A stretch of 64,000 bases of DNA, from contig MBPM02000038.1 in the NCBI GenBank assembly GCA_001695595.3, positions 1-64,000 of the forward strand, read 5' to 3'. This DNA is from Plasmopara viticola (taxonomy: Eukaryota > Oomycota > Peronosporomycetes > Peronosporales > Peronosporaceae). The notes under the pieces were generated by a model. That model had not been told where the DNA came from. It saw nothing but the letters and a program-made list of their open reading frames with translations, and ran no database searches. Positions 23,277 to 34,619 of this stretch are shown here, piece by piece. Within the stretch, counting starts at the first letter, position 1. Every line of letters starts with the position of its first letter. The position numbers and the translations under genes were made by a program.

Positions 23277-25199
23277 CTAGATCGGAAGCATTGTTGGACA
23301 CGCTAAATCGTTGCAGTCGCTTGTTCCGGGCGAAATAGCAATCTTTTTCGACATATCAATCCTTTTTCTGCGAACTGCAACGGTGGGCGGATCCGATTCC
23401 GACTCGGTGACATCGGAGTCTGAATTCAGCGCATCCACCAGCATTCGCGGACGACGGCCTCGAGATTGACGCTGGCGCTTGCCTCCCCCCTTTTTATTTA
23501 AACCCGAAAACATGTAAACACTTCGTAAATTATAGAGAGCCTCCTCCGTCCGACTTTGCTCTTCCGGTGTCACTTCAACATTACGCACATATGTCGAACT
23601 CCCAAGCTTTTTTGGAATTGGAATCGCCGCGATCGACTCGCTGGCAAGCTTTTTCGAAATTCGCATAGGATTGCAGCACAATCGCGACGACAGAAAAGCT
23701 CGAAGCGTGGTGCCCTCTGGTACATCCAGCATACCTTTAAAAAATGAGTCAATCAGTGCTGCTGCGTACACTTCTTCGTCATGTGACCACGGACCACTGC
23801 GCCGGAATACACGCACGGGGCTAACACTCGGCGTACTGGTTAAAGTGGCTGTTCCACAACTGGAGACACTGGCAGAACTGGATTTGCGCTCCCGTTTTAC
23901 TGGTGTGGCAGCGTAAGAAGGCAAATTCTTATGCGCATCTTCGTAAGCTAGCCGTAGCTCCGTGATGCGACTTTCCACTTCAAAACATTCCTCAGAAACG
24001 TCATTGTCACTTGAATTGTCCAAAGATGGGCTGGTCGCTTTCACCATACTTCGCGCATATGTGATGGTACCGACGCTATCAGGAAACTGGCGCTCTCCCA
24101 TGCGCTGAGGGGCGAGTTTCATTGACAATTGCTTAGGCGTGCAGTCGAGTTGTTGGCAAAGATATGTCACGAGCTTAGTACCTTCAGGAATGTCCAACGA
24201 TCCAGCTATGAAATACTCGAATATTGTGGTGACAAACTCTTCTTCTTCAGGCGACTCGAATCCTGTGCGAATGATCGTGGGCTTGCAGCGCTTGGGCTTC
24301 AAGTTGTAATGAGTCGCCTTCCTTTTTTGACTAAGAACCTCTTTGCAAGCTCGCAGCGCGCCAAGCTCCTCTGCTTCATCATCTTCATCCTCCTCTATGT
24401 CTACCTTGGACGGTTGGTAACCACTCTTGTCGTCGCAATCGCGGATGTTTGACGCTCCAGAGCTAAAGTTAGCAGCCCGAAGTGCTGCCAATACGCACTC
24501 AGCTTCGCGTCGTACGTAATCACTTGGCATGGGATTGGCGGGAACATAAACCGAAGCGCCAACTTTTTTCGAAAGTTTTTGCCCTGCCAGCGACTCTGTT
24601 CCTAGTTTCATCGAGACGCGGCGGCGGTTGCAGCATAGTTTTTCGGCTAGAAACCTGCGCAGCGTCACGCCCTTGGGCAAATCCAACAGCCCTTTCAAGA
24701 AGAACGACACAAGTGCTGCGGCGTAGTCTTCTTCGGCACGAGACCAGACGCCACTGCGAACACAATGCAGGTTGTCGCCTTCCAGGGGCGACAATGCCTT
24801 TGGACTAGTACGCTTAATGAGCGCGTCCGCTTGGACGAGCAAGTCTAGCTTAGACGTAGTGTCCTCCTTCCACGCTTTGAAAGGGACAGTATGCTCCTGC
24901 TTTGGACTCGTTGTAAGGCTCTCTCTTGGGATTGCTTTGTCGCTCAACCGATCCGGTTTGTCTTCTTGAGGCTCTTGCACTTCGTGCTCATGCCGATGAA
25001 ATTCCGTCTCCTTGGCGTCGTTTTCAATACGTGCATTGTTGACCTGCGACACGACTGATGGCTGTTGAAAGTCCTGAAGGATCGCCACGGCGCACTGGAG
25101 TTCATCGGTACTCCATTCGCGGTTCGGCTCGCAAGGAGCGATTGGCGACACTCGCTTGTCTTCTTCGACGACGGGACTGAGGATTTTGGAGAGATCCAT
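23277..25199 (-). CDS. Nuclear-type protein with three SANT-like domains
   Basis: 640 residues from the ATG at 25199 (MDLSKILSPV). The open frame extends 49 codons further upstream, but that part is low-complexity and reads like 5' leader. Three copies of a roughly 70-residue domain lie near residues 148-218, 312-381 and 466-537. The shared pattern is W/E-S-x-x-E-E-x-(Y/F), then G-x-LD-(L/I/V)-P-(K/E)-GT-x-L, then a Cys-containing block (CNPMRISKKL in the third copy) and a terminal G-(A/T/S)-x-x-YV/A. The WS...EE start recalls Myb/SANT helices. Acidic and basic linkers and a GKRQRQSRGRRPR stretch near residue 570 suggest a nuclear, perhaps DNA- or chromatin-binding, role (inference). I cannot name the family. 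Confidence 0.8.
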   Translation of the reverse strand: MDLSKILSPVVEEDKRVSPIAPCEPNREWSTDELQCAVAILQDFQQPSVVSQVNNARIENDAKETEFHRHEHEVQEPQEDKPDRLSDKAIPRESLTTSPKQEHTVPFKAWKEDTTSKLDLLVQADALIKRTSPKALSPLEGDNLHCVRSGVWSRAEEDYAAALVSFFLKGLLDLPKGVTLRRFLAEKLCCNRRRVSMKLGTESLAGQKLSKKVGASVYVPANPMPSDYVRREAECVLAALRAANFSSGASNIRDCDDKSGYQPSKVDIEEDEDDEAEELGALRACKEVLSQKRKATHYNLKPKRCKPTIIRTGFESPEEEEFVTTIFEYFIAGSLDIPEGTKLVTYLCQQLDCTPKQLSMKLAPQRMGERQFPDSVGTITYARSMVKATSPSLDNSSDNDVSEECFEVESRITELRLAYEDAHKNLPSYAATPVKRERKSSSASVSSCGTATLTSTPSVSPVRVFRRSGPWSHDEEVYAAALIDSFFKGMLDVPEGTTLRAFLSSRLCCNPMRISKKLASESIAAIPIPKKLGSSTYVRNVEVTPEEQSRTEEALYNLRSVYMFSGLNKKGGGKRQRQSRGRRPRMLVDALNSDSDVTESESDPPTVAVRRKRIDMSKKIAISPGTSDCNDLACPTMLPI

Positions 25200-28100
25200 C
25201 CTATCTCTCTCGTCTCTTTCTCGGCTTACCAAAGTGAGGGCCAGAGCAACCCACCAACCACAGTGGCCTGCCCCCTCTCTGATGGCGACACTGCGACTTC
25301 CACACAGCAGGTACATGTAGAGCTGTTCGTGCGTGTGTCGCGTCATGCATTCTCTTTACTTTTGTATAGAGTTGCATCTGAGTGCAACCTAATACAAAAA
25401 GCGAGTAGTTCAAGAAAAGGCGGTGTCACTAGTGACAAAACTACCAGGAATGTCTCTTTGCAGGAATAGAGTGAAGCAAGGCCTTGCATCAACAGCACAA
25501 ACAATTGGTGAGCGATTTAAGGTGACGATTGAGGGAATGGGTGTACACTGGCATCAACTTGGCGTTCAAGGCCGGTTTTGCTCTGGTTGCAGGCAAAGTA
25601 TTCAGCGCCCATGCCTTTTTGCTCTATCTTTTCCAAAAACTGATCGACACAGAATAGCCGCGAATGGAACCTTGAGTACACACAGTCAGTCTGTAGATTG
25701 CATAGAGTTCTATACCTCGAACTTTAAAGTACATGTATGAATTCAAACGAGATTTGAGGTCTCTTAAAGATTCCACTGTAACTGCACATCCACTAGAAAA
25801 TGCGCGCTGGCTCGTTGCTCTGAACGAGTTTGTTGTTGAGAAAGAAATGAAACAGGTATACCTGTGCTGGGTAAACCATGTATATAAATCGAGAGGTGCA
25901 TTTGGCGACAAAGATGATGTTTTCCCTGGTTGGTCTCTTCGTCGAGCCATAAAGTACCTGCGTACTTTATCGTCGTTCTCTAGTTGATGCAATTTTCGTT
26001 GTTATTGATTTGCGATTTGATGCAAGCACCTCGCAATGACCAGTCGCAAGCGAGGAGCTACGCATATGGGTCAATACATTAGAAAAATTGCACTTCAATA
26101 AATTTGAGGCAATGGTACCAAAAATCATTGACAGGAAGCCTTCTCCCACTTAACAGCGCAAAATTTTTGCGAAAATTTTAGCTCAAGTAGCACGCCATTT
26201 ATGCTCTCGTTGTCATTCCAGGACGAGAAAAATCTTGTCTACATCCATCCGAGTACGAGGTGCACGCATATTCCAATGCAAGGATAGTATACGAGATGCG
26301 GGCGACACCGGCTCGCGTCTCGACATCTTTTTTTCAGATGATATCTTTATGGTCTTCCCATTAGTGCACACCAATCAACTAGTCGTAGATTCCGATGATG
26401 ACGGTGTTTGCGCTATAAGCTTTGCCTGCGTCACTGATGTTATTCGAGGACCGGCCAGGATGTTGTAAACAAAAGCTTGCTTGCAACCTTTAGCTCTTCG
26501 TGTTGTACATAATACGGTACTTAGCTTAGCGGACAGACATGACGACTAGGTATTAATTTATTATAATGTGGATAGTATCGCTCATATAAAAATGTAGGTG
26601 ATATAAAAAAGCAAAATACATGGTGAATTAACTTGGAAGTTACGAACATTTAAAACCCAATATCAAATGCATGTCAGCTGCGACACGGCTTAATTACTCT
26701 GTCGTACTTGAAAGTTGCAAATCATATCAAAGTTGATTGATTCCTGAAATCGTAGTAGTAGCTTCGAGATGCGAATAGAATGGGTTTGCCCGCTCATAAA
26801 TAGTCGGGTCTAGACACTACTACATCGATGCCAAAAGTCCTAATTTGAGCTTGAATTCGGGTTTATCGAGACTTATAATTTTGAGGATGCTAAGCGAAGA
26901 ATACTCGAAGCTTATCCGCGTCGTTATAAATGATCCAATGGCATTTCGAGGACAAGTGAAGACGTAGGTTAAAGCGAAAATGTTGCCACCATAATAGTTT
27001 TGAATCACTATAAGCTATAGCGGAGTGGCAGCCAAAATATTCAGCTTTGAATATTGTGGATTAGTGTACACAAGATTCTCGCCTACATCGCTAGCCGAGC
27101 ATACACTATTGGTCAGACAGCAGCACGATGACTAACGTTTGGGTAGTGTTAAAGTAGATGGCTCGTGAATGTTTCGGTGATTTTCTTGCGATAACGCGTC
27201 AACAATCTCGACAAGAATGCGAAGACAGAGCTCCTGGTAACGGTGGTAGCTACATGCCGACTTTAGCTAGCAATTGGAGTCTAGTAAGCCCCTTTTGCAC
27301 GTACGGACGCTATCATGGATTCCACAAGAACCTGGTGGTCTAGCAATCGAAGAAACTCTGACAAATCAGGGTGCATTTCATTCGCACAATGCTGCATAGA
27401 CTTTATATACGCTGAATATCTCCACTCTCAGGATCATAAATTCTCAACGCCATGGTCTTTAGAGTTCTTAGGTGCCCGATGTTTTATTTCCTGTACTTGC
27501 CGATCTTGACTGCAGCAGCCTGCAATTCGGTCTATGAGCATATTTATGCACTTGCTCATTCCCGAAATTGTCTGTATTAAAAGCTGCAGGTTCTGGACGT
27601 AGCCGTGAGCGTAGCCATGAGTAAATCCATATGACTTATTCGTCAAGCCTACCTAAACACTGTAAATAGTGATGTCACCAAATGCAGTACTCTTACCGAC
27701 ATGAGCGAGACGTCAACCGGACCCACTCACGCCGCCTACGTGGACTTTAGTGCGCCAGCAGGTTATCTGAATATTGCTAAAATATGGTCGATTTTTTTTA
27801 GCGTTCCCAAACTTTTTTACTTGCGACGCTGACTGGACTCTGGTGCTGCCGGTGCAACCGTGACAATTTGTGTTGCTTATTTTGAATCCATCTGATTTTT
27901 ACATTTGATAGACAATAGTTTTTTTCAGTTGCAACTTAATCACAAATCATATTACTGCCGATAATCATAATTCCGGTCAGCACGACTTTTTAACATTACG
28001 AACATCTCTTGCTTTAAAAAGAAGTGTAAAAATTACAATATTGTTTGGCCGCATTTGACTTCTTTCATTCGCACCTGAAGTTTTTAATTCAGATTTTTCA

Positions 28101-31100
28101 GTCAAAAATTAGCGGTTTTTCTAAATATTGGCCAGACTGCGACGTCGCGTGCGAATAAACATTATCGTGGCGCTCGCTCCATCTACTAATTCTGGAGCAA
28201 AAACAATGCTTCAGCATTGTAAACCTCATCAAGCGCTCTTATACGTGGCGTCATTCGCGATCGGCAATTAGCAGACGCAAATCTTAAGTTGTCGAACCAC
28301 GACGCCGACAACCTTGCCCGTCTTCTACCAAGTCATGCACTGGGTGCCGCAGTTTTGAGACTCTCAACCTTTCTAGGTTCGACCTCGAATCTCGAGCGCT
28401 CGCAAGTAAGTCTCTCGACACGCACCTCTTGACGCACTTCGTACCTTAAATCAAGTTCCCGTTGCCAATAGTTGTGTCAGTATTGTATTATAATGCGGCG
28501 TCAACGCTCCGGCACTAACCTGAGTGTGACATGGGCACTAATATTTTATTGTAATTTAGGCATAGACTTTGTTCACTTTGGTATCCTTCGAAATGCCATG
28601 TGTTACCAATCAAATACCGGGAGTGCTTTCCGTGCACTAGTCACTGTATTTCTAAGACTCTTGGCCAGCTTTTATCCCGAACGACTTGTTCCATGTAACT
28701 GCTCGTTGCATAAGCTAGAAGGCTGTACCACTGACGACATCAAGCGTCTTTATTGAGACATGCACAAGGTGCCGCAGCTTTGAGATTTTTAGACCATGTC
28801 CGACCAGCTGTCAAGTTTAAGGCGCATAGTAGCATTGCTCCGTGAGCAAGTCGATCGATTAAAAGAGAGGTTGTGACATTACGTGCCCCATTACCCTATT
28901 TTTCTGAATGGTTTGCATGGCATGTGTGTCGATCATGGCCTTTGTGTGAGGTTTGTGGAGTGTCTCTTACAAAACTGGCAAGCCTTACTAGAAACACTGC
29001 GCCCAATGCTGCTGCCTTGAAGAAAAGATCTTCGATAACCAAGCCGTAGCTAGGTCTTACCTCATCCATCTAGCGGCATGACTTGTTTTACTGCTCCGCA
29101 GAATGCCAAGACGCCTGCTTATGCTTTTCACGGACAATCTTTAAAACACGAAGGCAACGTCATCTTCGTAATATGTATGCTAACTATTTTAATAGCTTAG
29201 AATTGAAAAACAGGCATCATCTTTATAGATGTGCTCATTGCCTGATAGGTTGGTAATGTTACGTACACACGGGACCAGTGTAGCGTCCCGTAGCAGCTTG
29301 TATATCCTCTATATCTCTTTCACATTTATATATCCTATAGGTGCCTTAACCTTCACTCCTTTTGTTCACCAAAAATGATTGCTGTAGGCTTCAAAAAAGT
29401 TGCTACTCATTTGTTTTTGCTATATGTGGCCTGCATCTTTATCAGACGCAATATTGTTTGAGCCAAGATAAGTTTTGTTAAAGCCAAAATATATACTCAA
29501 GTGGCTACAATTCTTGAAATACAAACGCAACGACTCCACGTAGATTGAGGTGCTAGCGCTGTATAAAACAGGGCTTGTACAAAGAAGGCGATCAGATAGA
29601 TACTTAATGTTCTTGTTAGCGCTTCTTTTCTGTCTCCAGGATTTAAAGATTGTAGTGTGTAAAAGATAGCAATTAAAGACGTGCAAAAATTGTGTGTATC
29701 GGTTAAAACTTAAATCCCTGATAAGGGGTTCAACTTACTGCTACAATGGAGACAAGGCTTTACTCTTTTGTCGAAATGTCAGTGTGCATCACATCATAAA
29801 ATCGTAAAGTGCCTATCGTGCATGAGGGGTCACCATTTGTACAAAACAAGTCTGGCGTTGAGCCAGCCACTCTACACAAAACTCGGTCATGTAATATCTC
29901 GATACATACTCGTCCACTTTGATTTGGATTGTATTTAATAAATGAGGATTGGTTGACATCAAAGACTCTCAGACTCGTATACAAAATTTCATTTCTGTCA
30001 TAACAATGCCCAACAGGCGGCAAAGAGGAGTGCCAGTCGGTCAGATTATTCAGCGATCAGAAATTTAGCCTCCAAATAGGTTGCTTTGGCTTCCAGATGT
30101 GTCTCTGCATGAGGACTACCCTCTGTGCCGGAGGATTAACCTGCAATAAATGATACGCCTACAACAAATTGTGAACCTACGACAAAGGCTGCGCTCATCA
30201 CAACGAAACGCTCGGTTTTTTCTCTCAGCTGCTTTGTGGTTTTCAGATACCTCCGTCTTCGAGCGATATGAATAATGAAATGCGCCGCAGAGGCTCTGGC
30301 GAAAATCCTCCTGGCTCGTTGCCTGACAAACTTAAACAGATTATAAGCTGAGGACAAGACTTCTTGAGTGGCTTAAATTTCTTGGATGTATGGCAGAAGA
30401 GGGTTAGGCTTTTCTTGTAAATCATCGGCCACGCAAAAAGCCTCTCCCGTGCAGACACAAATTTTAAGGTAGTTTCAAGGACCACGACTTGACCTGAGAT
30501 TTCTTTGCAGATAGTAGCTATAAGGTACCAAAAAGAGCATGTTGAGAGGATAAAGGCAGCCCCAGTTTATGCTCCGAATCATCTAGTGCATACAAAGATC
30601 AACACAATGGCTCATGGGTGTAATGACCATCCACTGCCAGCTGCCTAAACAAGCCTTCGTCTTTCGAGGCATTTTCTTTTCTGTTCGACAGCATATCTAA
30701 CAAAGAGAAAAAACATTTTACCCAGCCAATGCAGGCTATGGCGTCGAGTAGTAAGATCATATGCCTTTCACCGCAAATGGCGATGGTAGTACTGGCGGAA
30801 TGCTGTCTATGGCAAGTGGAGAAGCCACTCAGTGCAAAGCCTGTATGAAATTATTGCTCCAGTGGTACCTTTCAGTGCCTATGCACATGTGTTTGGAATC
30901 ACATGAAATTTCGCTTGATGTATCACTTCGCGTGAAAACGCTCAAAAGGTAAGCGTCGGTAAGGAAATTCTTGGTTGTTCTTCATACCTCAATTTCTTTG
31001 TATAACCTTGTTTAGTATTAAGTGCCTTTTCGGGACGTTACAACCTGGACCTCGCACGTAACGGCAACGTGCATCAGAATCCATTGGTCAAAAACTAACA

Positions 31101-31690
31101 TAGCCCTTGCTATCGTGTAAGTGACTTCGGTTACCAAAATTGCCTAAAAATGTGAGAGTTGTCGTCTTTGGACTTAACCTTTCCTCAAATATCGAAACAT
31201 TACCAACAAAATCATCCTAGGTCGGGTCTTGGGCTCTTGAAGTTTTCGATCTTTACGCGCAAACTATTTCGCACGGTCAGCGCTTGTGACGACATTGCTA
31301 AAACGATTGAGATGCGCCCTGCTATTTTGATAACATTGCCGCTAATTAAAAGCCTTGTCAGGTGAAGAGCCAGGAGAATGTTTGTTGGAGGTCTCGCAAT
31401 ACTCAACGCCCTCAAACGGAGACTTTAGCAGAGCGACAGAAGTGGTTCCTCTGTTACAATGAATAATGAGTTCCTCCATAGCATTTCTTGTCTGGGCGGC
31501 ACTCTGGCAAGTGTAATTGTTGATTTCAGACAGCCTTTTTTGGCAGACAAATTTTTTGTTGCAAGTGCAGAAATAGGTTAACGGACCTCGAGGAACCTTC
31601 AGACGAATTTTGTCAACCGGCAGCCTTCTTCGTTGCCCAGTTGGTTATCATAATGACTTAATTAAAACTTGAGGTCGAAATTAAAGAGTA

Positions 31691-31728
31691 TTGGATCACA
31701 CTTACCTCGCTCATCGAATGTGATCCAA
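31691..31728. repeat. 10-bp inverted repeat
   Basis: Perfect arms TTGGATCACA (31691-31700) and TGTGATCCAA (31719-31728) separated by 18 bases. It could form a small hairpin or be a palindromic protein site; nothing else supports a function. Confidence 0.6.
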
Positions 31729-31855
31729 GTATTAGTGGAGGAGAAAGCAACGGGTCGTCACATAAAGCTTTTGTGGTAACACCTAGCATCCCGTAAATGT
31801 AGTCATGTTGACTAATTTGCGTAATGAGCTAAAATACAGACTTGCTTTAAAGGAC

Positions 31856-31906
31856 TAGGTACGTCCAAAACATGATGTTGTCATCATCATGTTTTGGACG
31901 TACCTA
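31856..31906. repeat. Perfect 22-bp hairpin
   Basis: Arms 31856-31877 and 31885-31906 are exact reverse complements, built around GTACGTCCAAAACATG and CATGTTTTGGACGTAC, with a 7-base loop (TTGTCAT). A 22-bp perfect stem is very unlikely by chance. It sits about 300 bp upstream of the AK7-like gene and does not look like part of a longer terminal-inverted-repeat element, because pairing stops at both outer ends. Confidence 0.9.
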
Positions 31907-32170
31907 TAATTTATTAAGTATTGAAGTGCACATGAATGATCGCAATTTTTACACGCCTTCTGTGTGCAAGGTGCTCGATAATCTTGTCACCACAAAGAAT
32001 GTGTACTGTAGCCTACTACCAATACGTTCTAATGCGTCAGACATTTGTTCAAAGAGGTACCTGAAAATTCTCGATGTTCGTGGCTGTGATGAGGATGCGG
32101 TGCTCTTATAAAGCTGCGTTTACCATTGTTCGTAACCGAAGCAGTTGAAACCACTGTTACTATTGTAGAG

Positions 32171-32186
32171 CCTCTTCATTTTTAGG
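32171..32186 (+). promoter_or_regulatory. Possible oomycete initiator, AK7-like gene
   Basis: CCTCTTCATTTTTAGG, 21-36 bp upstream of the ATG at 32207. It contains TCATTTT, which resembles the pyrimidine-rich initiator core described for oomycete promoters. The match is loose. Confidence 0.35.
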
Positions 32187-32206
32187 CAGCACTCACGTGA
32201 TCTTCG

Positions 32207-34552
32207 ATGCGCGTTTTCATCTCGGACTTAGGCTCGTCTCTTTCGACAGAGTTGGCACGCATTTGTCAAGATGCCGGTCTTGAAGTCATCGGTACGACCT
32301 CTCAAGAAGGGATATCTAATGAAGTGGCACTAAGGCAATCCATTGATGACGTCGACGAAGCGGTCAAACAACCCGTCGCTGTGCAAAGCGTGGCAAGAAC
32401 TTGGCGCTTCCTTATGCATCAAGCCGACGTTGTTATCGTCACTTCACTTGTGTCTAACCCAAAGTTGGCAATAGAAATGTTGGAGGCCTTTGAAAACCGT
32501 GATGCAATTTCGGATGACAATGAAAAGGAAGGCGAGGAAAAAGTCAAACGCTTTATTGCTGTGTCTTCCGTGCTCTCGTGGAGCAAGAATTCACCGTATG
32601 CAGCGTCGGGGGACAAGTCTGGACATACTGAGGACGACTTCAAGACACGACGCCCAGCACCAATATTCGCAGAACTTAAAACTGCCGAGACTCAGATTTT
32701 GAGTGCACATAAGACAGCAAAGTTTGAAACCTGCATTGTCGGAGCTGGACTAATATACGGCGGTGCTCAGTCCCAATTGCAATTGATTTTTCGCGAGGCT
32801 TGGCTGCATCCGGATCAGCCTCTTTTAGTGCCGAGTCTTGCCACACAAGCTCAAAGTATTAGTCAAGGTCGCAACTTTGTGCCCATGATTAGTCTTTACG
32901 ATCTGGCACTGCTACTCTTTCGATTAATTGCCTCACCGTCTCCGCCCCCAAAAAAGTATATGCTTGCAGTGGACAAGACAAGTGCTAGTACAAGCCTGCG
33001 TGACGTATGCCGCGGTGTTAGCGTATTGCTGGGATCAGGACGTCTACGTGATCGTGAGGACTCTACTAGTGCTATTGACGCTGAAGCTAATGCTCTAATC
33101 TTGTATGAAAACGAGAAACTTGTGACTCCGCTTCAACTGCACTTGTGTTTCGATACTTCCGCTGGAGCAATGCATGCGTTGGTGGCACCTGAAGAGTGGC
33201 ATCACTATGCAACGGGCTTGCTAGGAAATCTGGAATTCTTTGTTCAGGATTTCATTGAGTGTATGGATTTGCGTCCTTTGCGCACCGTCATCCTCGGAGC
33301 ACCTCGAGCTGGTAAAACATTGCTGAGTCAAAGGCTGGCTAAAGACTATTTTTTACCATATCTGTCTCCAACGTCCCTTTTGCACGAGCTTTTTGCTTTT
33401 GAGGATGATGCAACGCATTTGCTTTCTCGTGAGGCGAGCCAACAGGATATAGATGAGATACGTGGTCACGAAGAGACGCAAAAGTTGCGTGAAGAGCTGC
33501 AACAGTGGGCTCCAACTCGCCAAAACATTGTTGAGCTCCCAGAGAAGGATTTAATCGCTTTGATACGCTGGAAGCTTCGTAGTGCAGCATGCCGTAACCA
33601 AGGTTATGTGCTTGATGGTCTGCCAATTTCGTCGGCTCAGGCTTGCCAGATATTCTTCGACGAGGTTGGGAGCGCCAATAAAGTTGATGAAGTAGGAGAT
33701 TCGAGTGAGGTTGAAGGAAGTGGAAGCACAAACGTAGTTGACGAAGCACTCGGTAGTATTGAAACGAATGAAGAAAAAGATGCTGAAGAAAACATTGTCA
33801 CCCCAGCTGTGGATGTCAACGCTCTAGTAGCGTCTCTCAAGCCTCGACAGCGCGTTGAAGTCCCAAATCGAGTGATAGTGCTACGGGCTTCTCGTACAAT
33901 GTTAGAAGTGCGCGCGCAAGGACTATCCGAGGCTGAAGCCGAGCGCACTCAAAACACTAAAGACGCGTTCACTCGGCGTTTTGACGAGTTTGAGGCCAAC
34001 ATTGAAGGAATCGAGGAAGTTTTCGAGAAATCGCCGCCGCACGCTGACACAAACGAGTCTAAGTCGAACATGACAACAACAGACGGTGTGGAAGTTTTAG
34101 AACTTTCATTTCGAGACGAAAACGAGTATTGTGATGAAGCCTTGTTTGCAAAACCCATTCAGCGCTACATGGAACAAGGAGGTCGCGCGCCTTGTAACTT
34201 CCATCCCACACAGGCAGAAGTGCGCGAGCAGCAACGTGTGGCGGAACAACAAAGTCTTGAAGCAGAGGCTCGCGCTGCGCAACGCTTTCGTGAGCTGGAA
34301 GCACAAGATGAAGCAATGGAGCAGATAAAACTGGCACGAGAGCGTGCACGACTTGAACTTGTGCAACGTGAAGAGGCCGAGCTTCTTGAGATGCGTGCTA
34401 AACCATTAAGGGAGTACCTTATGTGTACCGTGTTGCCAGCACTTACTCAAGGAATGCTGGAAGTTGTGCAGGTGCAACCCTCGGATCCCGTTGATTACTT
34501 GGCGGAGTTTCTCTTCCGCAAAGGCCAAGAGCTAGATGCTGAGACTAGCTAA
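32207..34552 (+). CDS. AK7: AK7-like adenylate kinase with Dpy-30 motif
   Basis: 781 residues, single exon. Residues 1-280 resemble a Rossmann-type NAD-binding/epimerase fold (start MRVFISDLGSS; FIAVSSVLSW). A P-loop, GAPRAGKT, at 364-371 opens an adenylate-kinase domain (YVLDGLPIS; RVIVLRASR) that would interconvert ATP, ADP and AMP. A charged coiled coil follows (about 670-735). The end, REYLMCTVLPALTQGMLEVV to residue 775, matches the Dpy-30 helical hairpin used to dock on AKAP-type partners. This order is that of AK7, a motile-cilium protein in animals. An acidic insert (about 488-530) inside the kinase domain is unusual. It converges tail to tail, 67 bp apart, on the RS-rich gene. Confidence 0.85.
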   Translation: MRVFISDLGSSLSTELARICQDAGLEVIGTTSQEGISNEVALRQSIDDVDEAVKQPVAVQSVARTWRFLMHQADVVIVTSLVSNPKLAIEMLEAFENRDAISDDNEKEGEEKVKRFIAVSSVLSWSKNSPYAASGDKSGHTEDDFKTRRPAPIFAELKTAETQILSAHKTAKFETCIVGAGLIYGGAQSQLQLIFREAWLHPDQPLLVPSLATQAQSISQGRNFVPMISLYDLALLLFRLIASPSPPPKKYMLAVDKTSASTSLRDVCRGVSVLLGSGRLRDREDSTSAIDAEANALILYENEKLVTPLQLHLCFDTSAGAMHALVAPEEWHHYATGLLGNLEFFVQDFIECMDLRPLRTVILGAPRAGKTLLSQRLAKDYFLPYLSPTSLLHELFAFEDDATHLLSREASQQDIDEIRGHEETQKLREELQQWAPTRQNIVELPEKDLIALIRWKLRSAACRNQGYVLDGLPISSAQACQIFFDEVGSANKVDEVGDSSEVEGSGSTNVVDEALGSIETNEEKDAEENIVTPAVDVNALVASLKPRQRVEVPNRVIVLRASRTMLEVRAQGLSEAEAERTQNTKDAFTRRFDEFEANIEGIEEVFEKSPPHADTNESKSNMTTTDGVEVLELSFRDENEYCDEALFAKPIQRYMEQGGRAPCNFHPTQAEVREQQRVAEQQSLEAEARAAQRFRELEAQDEAMEQIKLARERARLELVQREEAELLEMRAKPLREYLMCTVLPALTQGMLEVVQVQPSDPVDYLAEFLFRKGQELDAETS

Positions 34553-34619
34553 TGCTTTCGTGAGGTGTCTGCAGCTTGCATTAAATACATGTTTTCACTT
34601 TACGGACGAATAAATAGTA

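Larger units (their letters stand above)
25200..32170. other. 7-kb gene desert
   Basis: No open frame above 134 codons and none that I recognise. Short coding-like scraps occur near 25535-25660 (plus), 26235-26468 (plus) and 28787-28866 (plus; MSDQLSSLRRIVALLREQ, a short coiled coil), but each is closed by nearby stops. Two palindromes lie at its right end (31691-31728 and 31856-31906). No RNA gene or terminal-repeat element was found. Confidence 0.5.

Noticed and set aside
25201..25346. N-terminal 49-codon extension of the SANT-like gene
   Set aside because: Low-complexity, Cys/Trp-rich sequence unlike the rest of the protein; the ATG at 25199 opens a charged, coding-like N-terminus.
25065..25469. 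134-codon plus-strand frame overlapping the start of the SANT-like gene
   Set aside because: It lies on the opposite strand of a well-supported coding region and has no recognisable content.
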